From assembly GCA_024663395.1 (NCBI GenBank), contig JANFAH010000002.1:806001-870000 (forward strand): a stretch of 64,000 nt of DNA, read 5' to 3'. This document shows positions 22,001 through 32,560 of this stretch, in pieces (position 1 is the first letter of the stretch; each line of letters starts with the position of its first letter). Under the pieces are notes generated by a model that saw only the letters and a list, made by a program, of their open reading frames with translations, was not told the DNA's origin and made no database searches. This stretch comes from Pisolithus tinctorius. Lineage: Eukaryota > Basidiomycota > Agaricomycetes > Boletales > Pisolithaceae. The position numbers and the translations under genes are program-made.

Positions 22001-25000
22001 AATAGAACTCGATGCCAGACAGAATGCGCCTATGGGCGGGGTGCATCTCCGCCGTAAACGACTGAAACTCTTGACTCCATGTTCGAGTATTTCCCCTAAG
22101 ATCTTCTGCCTGTCGCCACGGCTTCAGAAGCGCGAGCATGGACGCGCAGTAGAAATCGTTCCCGGTGTCTCTTCGCGGGAACCACGGACCCGCAATCTGA
22201 GGTAGGGTGTTGTGACCCATTGCACGAAAAACACGACGGTGGCTGTCAGCTCTTGGATGTCCATCCATGTAATGCGATCGCTCATGAACGGGGTGGCCCT
22301 GTTTGGCTGTTGATGCCTCGTTCTCTTCACGAGCGGGTTGTGCCGTATAGGTCTCTTCCCATGTATCAATCACAAAAGCCAGGAGACCGCATGTTTCCAT
22401 TTCTGGCCCTCGAAAGACATAATCCTGAAGCTGTGAACATGTATAAATATCTCCGCGTTCATTGGCGTGAAGCGTGACCATCTCGCTGTCGTCCTTAATA
22501 CATTCGTCAAAATTGTCGGTGATCTGAGTACACTGCGTAGTTACCTCTCTGTCTGTGCAACCCTCGGTGAGTTGAACGTCCTCAGCTCCGCGGTCATTCT
22601 CGCCATCGTCCGCGCTGCCCGTCGCAATTCTGTTCGGATCCAGATGAACAAGCTGCCACTTGATCTGTGATTGCTTTGTACTGACCTGACACCTGTTGCT
22701 GGGGAAAGCTCAGGGAACATCCGTCTAATCGCAGTGAACAAGGCACTGGTGTACAGCGGCGCGAAGTTGTGGGACCTGAATGTATCGCCATACCCCATGA
22801 TATAAGAAACCACTTGCGGTCCAGACAATTCCGCTTCGCGATTGATAACGTTGATGCAGCGGTAGAGTAGCAGTCGGTTTCGCTCGCGAATGTCCTCATA
22901 CCGCGGATTGTTCTCGTGGTACGCCAGGGCCGAGGCCATTAAGGCAGATAGATTGTGTGACTTCTTTTGTTTTTTCGTGGCATAGGCGGTAACATAAAAG
23001 GTGACATCTTTGGTATCTTCGCCGTTCGTGTTAATCTTGATGTCGTTGTTACATCGCAAATTCGTCAGTATCAACGGACAGTAGTTATTGATATACCCGA
23101 AAGTTCTCTTCGGCTTCCAGTTTCCCCTTTCATCGACATAGACGTCTTCACTGAGGGGCCATGGCGCATGACGCTTACATACAAGCAGATTATTTTGAAC
23201 GCGAAGACAGGTTGCTCGAGAGCACGTGTGAAGCTGTTGGGATCGGAGCAGCTGGCGCTCGAGCAAATGGGTTTGATGAACCCAATCGTCCAGTCCTGGA
23301 TCCGGTGGCCGCGAATACGCTACTTGGGAGTTTCGTGGCATCGTCTTCAAATCTTGCTCTGTAACGTCATCTAGATGGGCACGTATGTTGACGCGAATGT
23401 ACTCTCGAATTTTCTCACGAAACATATGCGTCTGCAGCAACTGTTGCATTTCGGCCACGTCCGGAGTACCTGCCAACCACAGCAACATATGGACGTGTAG
23501 GGTTCCTCTCCCCTGCGCCTCTACCACACCGAAATAACCGGATAGTCGCCCAAGGATACCCATGTCGCTTGAACATCGTGAGCCCCGCTTGGTGATTCCC
23601 AGCAACGTCTCCAACGTGGTCTGAACCAAGAAATTGAAAAACCTCGCAGCTGCGTATGGATTGCTTGCAATATTAATCGCACGCTGATGGCTGTCAGGTC
23701 CTCCAAGAGCATCAAATTTGTCGAGATCGATAGTCTCTCCGGCCAACACTTGAGCGATTGGATCGTGGATATCTGCGGGGTTGATCGTCATCCATATCGT
23801 AGGTCCTCCCAGCAAAAGGCATGAGCCCCATATCATACCGCGATACAGAGATCGTGCATTGTCAGACCCTTCGACTTTACTGTTGGCTGCGACAACGTGT
23901 TTGTGCAATGCTCGTACCCGTGGATTGCTAATTGTGGTTTTTCTCGCTTCTTCCTCCTCTGCCTTCCGCAACTCATCGACAGTCAAACAAGACAATGCTA
24001 GGGCGTCTCGTTCGAAATCCTTCCTCCGCATTTGCAGATGAGCCGTGCGCATTGCGTCCCGTTTTTGGATCATGGCGAAAATCACAAAAGGAAATGCGTG
24101 ATGGACGACAAACCGGCGGTTGTAATATTGCATGGCCCACCTCGCATGTTCGCGAAGGCTGACGTTCACTGCACGGTCGGCCTCTATACCACCTCGTCCG
24201 TAGGGGAACAGGCACGGGAAAGCGGCAGTGAGCGGATTGGGCGTACCACTTTCCGTGGCGTCCTTGCCAAAATCTCCTACGGGCTTCAGACTGTGCCGCA
24301 CCACATAACCACCTTCCTGTGTCGCATCCATCAGGTTGGCGAGTGCATAGCCCATGAGTTCCGAGGAGGAAACCCGGCTGAGATCACTGTCAGTGACGCC
24401 GAGTGCGTGCAGAGGTATGACATCGGCTGCCATTTTGTTTTCTTTCAGATCCTGCTGAGATATATAGACAGTGCGCGGTAAATCTAACCTTCGTCGTTTA
24501 TTAGATCCGCACTATCACCGCAGGCCGGCTCGCCATCCGTGACCTCCGCTTCTTCGTCATGATCATCCTCGTCGTTCACCTCTGAGCGTGTCACCAATGG
24601 TAGGCATTCTTCCCACATTGAATGACGTACTTACGAATGTCGTCCAGTATCTCATCCTGTACGTATCCATCCCTTTCTTGCAAAGCGACAGTAGCATCAT
24701 CTTCACGTCGAATGAGCGCCTCTATTTCCTCCGGTATTTCATCGTCAGGTAGGGTCATCAACCGCTGTTCCGAAATGGTGATATCATGGTAAAGGGAATT
24801 GTTCTCTTTCAGCCATTGTAACGCTTCGTGAACGGCCTCCCGGCGGACGCGGAAAGTGTGCGACAACCAATTCTTCGGCAAGGTTCGGGTTCCTATGAAT
24901 GTGATTGCCAATACACTACTAAGTGTTGCCACACGCTGTGGCATCATACTTCCTTCCAGCATGCTCGCAATCGCGGTCGTATTGACTTTGTACAAGGTCA

Positions 25001-25919
25001 CATTACCCGCCATGGCTCGCTGAAGGTGAGCAGGGTTGTATCCACGTGAACCGTCTTTCGGGTATAACTTGAACACATAGCAGCGTGGATAATGCCGGGT
25101 GACCAAAAGCGTTTCTGCGAATGTCAATCTGCGAAGTGCCAGGGGGGCCTCTCCCAACCACATATTGTTATTCAATGCAAGCCTCGGCATTTTGTTGGCT
25201 CTCAGAGCACGGTTACATTCCCTGCATACCCATCCCTTCCCTGAGTCGTCAACATGGTGCTTTAACAGTAACAGGCCCTGCCATAACTCATGTGCGGGAT
25301 GCACAACTTCTGGTTTAAGTTGAACTTGAATGTTCGGTATATTTTCTAGAAGTTCCTCTGTACCTGTGAAAAGCGGTGAATGACGGCGTCATCAGGAATG
25401 CGTCCGCTCACCTTCACTGATCATTAGCTCGCGCGCACACACAACACACACACCACGTTGTAGTGCGGCATTCCCTGTCCCCTTGATGAAAGCCGCGACA
25501 TGCGCTCGTACGTCTTTCTCCGATGGCAAGTCCAAGTACTCGTCCTCGCACATGCCATGTCTGAATGGATTGCGTGCCTCAGGTTCGCTGTCCTCTCGCT
25601 CCGACCGTTTGATCCGCATTAACGCTCGCCGTTTGGCTTGATAGGCTCTGTCGACATCGCGTTTGCGCTCTTTCTTACTTCTCTCCTTTGCTTCCGCAAC
25701 CACGCGTATATGTTCTTGCACGTCTGGCGACAATTGACTGATTGCAGGCCGGAGCTTGGCCCAGGTTCGGAGTCCATAGGGCAGGGAGCCGGGTGGAACA
25801 CTATCGTACACTTCTTGCCGGGTGAGATGTCCCCAAATATCTCCCATGGTCGGTGGATGATGAGGGCTGTCGGTGTGTCTTTTCCGTGACTCTAACAGGC
25901 TACCGTATTCACAAGGCAC
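19056..25919 (-). pseudogene. Helitron Rep-helicase (HUH endonuclease plus PIF1-type helicase), interrupted
   Basis: Read on the minus strand: an N-terminal basic region with a CxxC pair (25919-25392); a DUF6570-like segment with CxxC (GWVCRECNRAL) and FIGTRTLPKNWLSHTF (25304-24591); the Rep domain (24433-22541) with the HUH motif GRGTLHVHMLLW (about 23509-23474) and the paired tyrosines YVTAYATKK (about 23005-22979); and a PIF1-type helicase (22481-19056) with Walker A GEAGVGKSKT, Walker B LIIDEVSMIS, GDFHQFPPV and the last motif YVALSRSRGRD. Exons are joined by short introns, for example GTTAG...CAG near 24492-24455. The 20174-21023 insertion splits the helicase just before GDFHQFPPV, so this copy is probably inactive. 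The gene runs opposite to the TC-to-CTAG direction of its Helitron. Rep-Hel nicks, unwinds and joins element DNA in the nucleus. Confidence 0.9.
20174..21023. mobile_element. 850-bp TA-target MITE-like element inside the helicase gene
   Basis: The ends are perfect 19-bp inverted repeats (AGATAGGGCTCATGCACAC at 20174 and its complement ending at 21023), then about ten more bases with three mismatches. TA flanks both sides (20172-20173, 21024-21025). Removing the element and one TA rejoins the helicase frame as N-V-I-L-V-G-D-F. Subterminal GTGAC motifs repeat on both sides (20211-20240, 20935-20995). The inside is AT-rich with no transposase, so it is non-autonomous. TA targets point to the Tc1/mariner group or another TA-specific family. 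Confidence 0.9.
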
Positions 25920-26010
25920 GGCCCTCCTATTTTCCCCCCTTTTCTGCCGACTTTAAAATCGCTTCGCCGTTTAGGGGACCCCACTCCGTCCCCACTGCTC
26001 GAACCACCAT

Positions 26011-27311
26011 GGCTCCACGTGCAGCTAAGGAGAAACAGAAGACATCGTTGGCTAGTAGTGGTTAGTTGTTTTGTCTACCCTCCAGGTCTTCCGAGGCACG
26101 GCCTGCTGATGGTCACGGTACAGAGGTGGAGGGTGCTGATGGTCAATCCCCCGCCATTAACCAGGTGAACACTGTCGAAGGCGTGCCAAGTATGATTTCC
26201 TCGACGGCGACGGATGGTACCATATCTGCCTCCGTGGCCGAGGAAACGGGTCAGGTCGACACCAATGAGATTGATGACATCATAAACATGCTAAAAACCA
26301 ACACCCTTGCGTTCTATGGCACCACGGCGCAACTCGCTTCTCGGGCTGAATTTTTCCAGGGGGGTTTTTCAGGCGACATCGCAATTGTCAAAGACACTGG
26401 CGAAGAAATGATGGAACTGCTCATCAGTGGCATTTTTCAAGTTGATCGCCAAAACTTTTTCATGGGCCCTGAGGGAGCGTACATGCCATCGGGGGCATTC
26501 AAGCGGGAGTTTTCGGAGACCAAACTTAGCTGTCAACTTATCCCTGTTCAGAAAGACTCTGCGTTTAAGACAGCTTGTGCTGATTTCCCCGCCATTGTGG
26601 GGAACGTCAGGGCTCTCGAAAGACTAATCCCCTCCAAGAAGGGGACGACCTTGATTTCTTGCATCCGAGAGGCCAACGGCGTCACATCTATCAGAGTCAG
26701 CCACTCGTTGTTCATGAAGAAAGACGAGAGCGTGGACCCTGACATTGCCAGCCTTGATGGTATGTTTTTCTATTTCATGAGCTTCACATTCAACTGACAT
26801 ATGGCAGAGGCCCGAACGGCTGATTGGCCTGTCCAGGAGCGCACAAGGACGGCCTTAGAGCGTGCAGCTATGACACACGTGGTTTGTCCCCTGCCTGCCT
26901 TTGATCAAGATCATAGGCCCATCGCAGCATGTGACTACCAACGAAAGCTTTGTGGTGCTGTCGTCATTGTGCACTTCGCCCTCATACACTACTATTTCAA
27001 ACAGGATAAAAAGTCCGTGTTCAGTGGCGTACTGCGCGAGATGGTAGTATTATGCGAACCACCCCCTCCACCTACAAACCCTCTCAAAAGATCTGTTTAT
27101 GGGGGCGGGCCGTCTTTCGCGCACATGCCCACCACGAAGAAAGTACGCCAGGTATGCATGACATATCCATCGCATTTACCGTCAACGGCTTACATATCTT
27201 TGAGGCTTAAAAACGCTTAATGTGTTCATAGGAGTTGTCGTGTTTCACTACTTGGAGATTCACGCCTCAAATCGGTATCTTTGTGTTAAACGTCGTGAGG
27301 GCGAGGGGATA
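26011..27311 (+). CDS. Cassette gene A, uncharacterised protein (Helitron cargo)
   Basis: The main exon (about 26086-26758) gives a Ser/Thr/Glu-rich lead and a folded-looking domain with ASRAEFFQGGFSGDIAIVKD and FFMGPEGAYMPSGAFKREFS. A GTATGT donor at 26760 and CAG at about 26803-26805 lead to a second exon (to 27150, ends TKKVRQ). A GTATGC donor and ATAG acceptor near 27231 lead to a short last exon ending at TAG 27309-27311. A putative first exon (26011-26060, MAPRAAKEKQK) resembles the start of gene A' (MAPKQEASQTK), but no simple GT-AG choice I tried keeps its frame with exon 2. The exon set is therefore tentative and the 3' end could extend to about 27520. No known motif. It heads the A-B-C cassette and reads toward the Helitron 3' end. 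Confidence 0.6.
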
Positions 27312-27887
27312 GTGTTCATGCCATTATGTATGTAGGAACATTGGAAGCTCATGTACACCAGAGTCGAATGCAGAAAAGCCCAAACATGCCGTTGTATGCA
27401 GCAAACCACGGTCCCCAGTGCCGGCTCGTCTTCGTGGTAATCGCGCGGTGCAAAGGTGCCATGCCTGCTGTGGCGGCCTGCACGATGAGCGACACGAGAT
27501 CTTGTGAGTTTTGTCCTTGCTAGCGTCTGATCATGGCATGCTCCCCCTTTTCCTGTTCAAGTCACTAAGACGTCTTGGTCATAAGGGGCTCCGGCTCTTT
27601 GGGGTTTCTGCAGGGCATACCGCATCCCCCCTGCTGGGGCCCCTCACACCTTCAATGATGTAAGTGCCTTTGATTTTTTTGGACGGCGTGTTCTTGATCA
27701 TAAGGAGGTGCACCCCTTGGTTACCAAGCCGCTGACATGGTCCGATCATAAGGGGGGGTCCCTGCTGTGGGGTATTTAATGAGCTTCCTAGGCTTTCTGG
27801 CCTGCATTCTCAAACCTCCCAACCCACTGGTAAGTGTCATGTATCTCGTCGAGGAAATCTCTTATGGTTTTTCCATTCGACAGACAA
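27312..27887. other. A-B intergenic region with repeated ATAAGG motif
   Basis: TCATAAGG recurs at about 27578, 27698 and 27744, each followed by a G-run or G-rich stretch (GGCTCC, AGGTGC, GGGGGTCC). The stretch 27320-27520 may still hold an exon of gene A. It probably includes the promoter of gene B. Confidence 0.4.
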
Positions 27888-28351
27888 TGGATAACGCACA
27901 GCACTCCGACGTCCAGACGGATGGCGGAACACTTTACACCGTATGGGGTTTCCTTTTCGGCAGAACCTCAGGCCCGCTCAGACTGAGCATCCGTGTCGAC
28001 AACACCGGCACCATGACTATTAGTGGCAATCAATACCTCTTTCCTCCTGATGCCTCTATCACCTCAGCGCGAGTGCGGGTTCGCCACAGGCTGTACATCG
28101 TCTTCTTCGACCTCCACCGCCACCAAACCTGTCGAGAGAGCGGTGCATACGTTTTTGTCAGGGTGCAGCCTGGTCATCAACGTCCCTTGCACATTCGTGC
28201 AGAAGATGATCTCCAGGACATCATGAATGGCCTCCTCGTGTTCGTCTCTACTATGTTTCCATCTGCTCACCGCACTGACTATATTACAGATTGGCTACAC
28301 GTTTTCCATCTACAGAGTCCGGATCTGCCGCGACAAATCAATCCTAACTGA
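27888..28351 (+). CDS. Cassette gene B, small protein with HRHQ motif (Helitron cargo)
   Basis: I take the start at MDNAQHSD (27888), the first ATG in front of the part shared with B'; the frame is open farther upstream to 27767. The protein is about 154 residues. Shared with B' (56360-56758, minus) are an F-D-x-HRHQ motif, a Y-x-F pair nine to ten residues later, a P-x-HI pair, and a DL...LL end. The pattern looks like one small alpha/beta domain. I know no function. It lies about 430 bases before gene C in the same direction. The His-rich motif could bind metal, but that is only a guess. Confidence 0.65.
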
Positions 28352-28779
28352 GGTCCGAGATACTGCCAGGCGGGAAAACCGAGTTACGATACATAGTTTA
28401 TGGAGCGTCTACCTAAATAACACGCTGGTTCCCTGTTTGACGAAAGGCTGTATGGATCCCGTGATATATATTCATAGCTAGCACCTGAGGAATCTACCAA
28501 ATTGTATGTACGAAATACGAAAACGATTTGAACATTGTACGCATTCCTGTGGCTGTACTGCCACCCACGTTCTCGCGCGCTTTCTTGCTTCGTCGTCTGT
28601 GTCCAACGCGCGGCGTCTGCCGTCATCAATTCATCAATCACAGTATGTATTATCACCCTCCCTATACCTTGTGGTCTGCATTTGTAACGTTCGTTGTCAC
28701 CCCTTGAACCCCTTAACGGGTGTGGCCCTATAAAGGACGATGTTGGGGCTGCACGGAACGTCGCCACCTTCTCCCAGGT

Positions 28780-29722
28780 ATGTTTCGTTTACCACCTGAA
28801 CTGCGAAACCACGTCCTGGGTTACTGTAGCATCCATGATATTGCTAACTTTGCAAGATCGTCGAGTACGGCTGCGATCCTCTCCTACTGTTATATCGGAT
28901 ACCGCCTCCGTATTCGAACTGCAGGGTTTTTCTCCAGCTGTGCTGTCCTACTAGGTATCTTGCGCTCCTGCGACGCTGTCATTTCTGGATCCTTCGCACT
29001 TCACATGGTCTTGCCTGCCAACAGCTGTGCTTGGACACCCTCGGACATAGATATTTATGTGCCTTTGCGCCAGATGTGTTACTTATCCATGAAACTAGAA
29101 TGCGAGGGTACGTCTCTCTCATCCCCTTCACGCATTAACATGCTCCGACTACCGGCTTGCAGGGTACAATATCATTCACGAGCGTCGCGTCGAGGCCAGC
29201 CCTTACAACATGACCGCCATTCGCTCTATCCTCACTTTTTCCAACGGCACCCATCACATTGATGTTATTGTCTCCAGAACATCGACTGCTATCTCCCCGC
29301 TGTTTCAGTTCCACAGCACAGCTGTGATGAATTTCATCAGCGCTGACAGCATTTTTTGCGCGTATCCCAACCTGACATTCCATCGCCGTGCGCTCATCAA
29401 CTCACTTCCCGTTTATAATGGCTCTATCGGCTTCAAGACCATGGCAGCCCTGCAAAAATACGCCTCGCGTGGTTTCGATTTTGGCGCTTGCGAGGACGTT
29501 CATCACATGCCATATACTTGCAGGTCTATTCCTCGCACTTTGACAGATGGCGGCTGTTTATGGCTTCAAATCACTGATCTCCGTCATGACGTCGTGAGGA
29601 CTACTGAGGTCTTCAAATGCTTGGGAGTTATCAACGTCATGTGGTTGCTTGGTGGGTACGTATGCGGGGCATATCCTGCCTTTTTGGATGGCTATTCGTT
29701 TGTGTTCGAGAACGAGATGTGA
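28780..29722 (+). CDS. Cassette gene C, F-box-like plus nucleotidyltransferase-fold protein (Helitron cargo)
   Basis: The start ATG at 28780 opens an F-box-like segment (LPPELRNHVLGYCSIHDIANFA). About 60 residues later comes the nucleotidyltransferase signature: ISGSFALHMVLP, then SDIDIYVP, that is G-S, ten or so residues, D-x-D. A third acid sits in HHIDVIV after an intron (GTACGT at about 29109 to GCAG at 29161, which keeps frame). The C-terminal half is shared with C' (FQFHSTAVMNF, SADSIFCAYPNLTFHRR, VCRS/TCRS-like). All three carboxylates of the family are present, so activity is possible. Such folds transfer nucleotides to nucleic acids, proteins or small molecules; the substrate here is unknown. 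The stop is TGA at 29720-29722. Confidence 0.8.
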
Positions 29723-30067
29723 GTTCATGAAGCATCCAATCGTGTGCGTGGACTCATTCTCTGAAGGGATCGTCTCTCCGATCGGCGCTTCATCGGAAGT
29801 GAGGAGGTTTAGCTTTTTTCTTGGCGGCAAGGGCTAGGGTTGAAATGTTATTGGCAATTAGAGACGGGACCTACGGGTGGGCTGCAATGACAAAGAGATG
29901 CATGTACAAACTATCCTGCCTTTCTGGATGGCTATTCATTCATATTTAACAACAACACATTATCTGAAGATGAATGCACGCTGCAATAGAAAAGTTGGAG
30001 TGATACAGATATTGTTTGCTAGCCGTATATTATGGGAGTCGATGACGTGTCCGTAAACAAGGTGCCT
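29723..30067 (+). other. Helitron 3' subterminal region
   Basis: A second, decayed copy of the last bases of gene C lies at about 29913-29945 (ATCCTGCCTTTCTGGATGG, compare 29677-29710). The GTAAACAAGGTG half of the subterminal inverted pair is at 30053-30064. No other gene. Confidence 0.6.
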
Positions 30068-30094
30068 GCCGTCCCCGACGGCCCTATCCTCTAG
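30068..30094 (+). other. Helitron 3' terminus: hairpin and CTAG
   Basis: A six-base stem GCCGTC/GACGGC with a CCC loop, spacer CCTATCCT and CTAG, followed by host T (30095). This is the replication-stop hairpin and end signal typical of Helitrons. Confidence 0.9.
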
Positions 30095-30274
30095 TACCAC
30101 AGGGAATGACAATGGAGTGATATGGTCATAATGAAAGTTGTAGCCCCTGATTGTGCAATCATGACAGTATGCTTATCTTATCAGAAAGTGGAAAATTGCG
30201 TGAGAAAAACACAGAATACTAAGAAAAACACAAGTGTATGCACAAAATGTCACTGGACCTGAATGTCAATTAGG

Positions 30275-31115
30275 ATTGGAGAATCCCCAGGAGCCATGGA
30301 GAATCTCCAGCATGCCATGGAGAATCCCCAGGGGCCATGGAGAATCCCCAGCAGGCCATGGAGAATCCCCTGCAGGCCATGGATAATCTCTGGGATGACA
30401 TGGTGAATCTCCATCATGACATGGAGAATCCCCAGGTGCCATGGAGAATCCCCAGCCAGCCATGGAGAATCCCCAGAGGCCATGGAGAATCTCCAACATG
30501 ACATGGAGAATGCCCAGCTAGCCATGGAGAATCCCCAGCATGTCATGGGGAATCCCCAGGGACTATGGAGAATCTCCATCATGATATGGAGAATCCCCAG
30601 CCAGCCATGGAGAATCCCCAGCATGCCATGGAGAATCCCCAGGGGCCATGGAGAATCTCCAACATGACATGGAGAATCCCCAGCCAGCCATGGGGAATCT
30701 CCAACATGACATGGAGACTCCCCAGCCAGCCATGGAGAATCCCCAGCATGCCATGGAGAATCCCCAGGTGACATGGAGAATCCCCAACATGACATGGAGA
30801 ATCCCCAGCCAGCCATGGAGAATCCCCAGCCAGCCATGGAGAATCCCCAGAGGCCATGGAGAATCTCCATCATGATATGGAGAATCCCCAGGAGCCATGG
30901 AGAATCTCCATCATGATATGGAGAATCCCCAGGAGCCATGGAGAATTTCCATCATGATATGGAGAATCCCCAGGAGCCATGGAGAATCCCCAGCACACCA
31001 TGGAGAATCTCCATTGTGACATGGAGAATCCCCAGGGGCCATGGAGAATCTCCAACATGAGATGGAGAATCCCCAGCCAGGCATGGAGAATCCCCAGCAT
31101 GACATGGAGAATCCC
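30275..31115. repeat. Minisatellite 4, right arm copy
   Basis: Units CATGGAGAATCCCCAG followed by GAGC, CCAGC or CATGA variants, the complement of the left array. It is about 60 bases longer than the left copy, so the arrays have changed length independently. Confidence 0.95.
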
Positions 31116-31339
31116 CAATGGGCTGCATCAGGAAAACAAAACTTTTTCTAAGTGGTCTAATAGTCTACACTGCATCTATTGATGTCTTGATATTTGCAGC
31201 ACTTTAGTGCTCATTGTCTAACATCATCTAATTCATGCTGTCTTACTGACACACTTTTTTTTCTGTGGTCCTAATGTGGTCTGTAAGTGACTTATTGATA
31301 TCTTCATGCCCACTATATCACTGTAACTCTTGATTCATA
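31116..31339. other. Arm spacer, right copy
   Basis: Mirror of 15065-15289; no gene seen. Confidence 0.5.
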
Positions 31340-31344
31340 GTACT

Positions 31345-32012
31345 TGTCACAACCATGCATTTACTCTAATTCCCTACTCACTCCACACCCCACTCCACTG
31401 CTCATTCACACTCTCTGCACCAACTCTGCCTGCACTCTACCATTTATGAGTCTCCTCCACTCTGCCTTCTGTTGGACTTGTACCAGTCTCTCATCAGACC
31501 ATGCAGGCCATCCTTGTGCACCACATGGTCCATCACCTGGATTGTTTCCTTTTTGGCTTGTTCTGTGTTACCTGTCATATGTTCTCCATCTTCCCTTCAT
31601 TCATCATCCAGAAAGTGTTACTTGAAAACTCATGAGTCTCCATATGTCAGTCCTGATTCCAGTTACTGCACCCCCATAGCAGCATAAATGCATGTACAGT
31701 ACTCCACTGTTCTTCAGTATGAATATCACCAAAGTTCCTACTCCATCTCTCTCCATCTTCTGCCTGTCAGAGTTATCTCCAAACATCTGTCTGGTCTCTT
31801 CCTCTGAAATATGAGGGCTGACATCATGCAAGGGGGTAGTGCACAAGCTAAACCTGACACCCTCACCCTGCTCCATTTCTGCCTCAGCTGACTTTGTCCC
31901 TGCCAATCCTCCACTAGTCAGAGTTCCATTCATCTGTGTCAGACTTGCTTCCACACCTCTCTCCAGACCTGGTTAAGCATCAGAGTTGATTGGAGTAGGC
32001 TCAGACTTGACA
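31345..32012. repeat. Solo LTR of gypsy family B, right arm copy
   Basis: Runs from TGTCACAACC to CTTGACA, the mirror of 14341-15059 but about 50 bases shorter. Flanks are GTACT (31340-31344) and GTGCT (32013-32017), one change from a perfect duplication. In mirror image they equal the AGTAC flanks of the left copy, so the LTR inserted before the palindrome formed, or was copied across by gene conversion. Confidence 0.9.
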
Positions 32013-32159
32013 GTGCTCTATAGAACCATATGTGTCTTGCTTAATTCACTTGCTCTATATGTTCCTTGGCATCCATTCCACTTATACATCTACCTTTCTG
32101 AGATAAGTTGTGATTAGAACAGTTAGAACAACCACTGTTTTCCTGATGCATGGAGAATC

Positions 32160-32560
32160 CCCACCAGGACATGGCCTGGGAAAGTGGGTCTATTTAGCCT
32201 GGGGAAAACCCAGGTTCACCCTGGAAAGGGGTCTAATTAGCCTATGGGAAGCCCATGTTCTGGAAAGCAGGTCTATTTATCCTGGGGAAACCCAGGTCAG
32301 CCTAGAATGTAGGTCTATTTAGCCTGGGGAAAGTCCAGGTTCACCCTGGAGAGCAGGTCTATTTAGCCTGGGAAATCCCAGGTTCACCTGGAAAGCAGGT
32401 CTATTTAGCCTGGGGAAAGCCCAGGATCAGCCTGGAAAGCGGGTCTATTTAGCCTGGGGAAAGCCCAGGATCAGCCTGGAAAGCAGGTCTATTTAGCCTG
32501 GGGAAAGCCCAGGATCAACCTGGAAAGGGGGTCTATTTAGCCTGGAGAAAGTCCAACTTG
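32160..32560. repeat. Minisatellite 3, right arm copy
   Basis: Units GGTCTATTTAGCCTGGGG plus AAAGCCCAGG and a variable linker; complement of 13735-14175, with about one unit fewer. Confidence 0.93.

Larger units (their letters stand above)
18599..30094 (+). mobile_element. Helitron, 11,496 bp, with three-gene cargo
   Basis: The element starts TC (18599), after A, and ends CTAG (30091-30094), before T. Just before the end is a hairpin GCCGTC-CCC-GACGGC (30068-30082) plus an 8-base spacer. These are the canonical Helitron features: A/T target, no duplication, 5' TC and 3' hairpin-CTRR. The join CTGCATTAA|TACCACAGGG is the exact mirror of 16239-16258 in the other palindrome arm, which serves as the empty site. 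A perfect 12-bp inverted pair CACCTTGTTTAC (18600-18611) and GTAAACAAGGTG (30053-30064) lies near the ends. It carries an antisense Rep-helicase gene (19056-25919) and genes A, B and C (26.0-29.7 kb). Helitrons move by rolling-circle transposition and often capture genes. Confidence 0.9.

Noticed and set aside
19756..25323. Many plus-strand open frames opposite the Rep-helicase gene
   Set aside because: They are antisense shadows of a minus-strand gene that has clear catalytic motifs.
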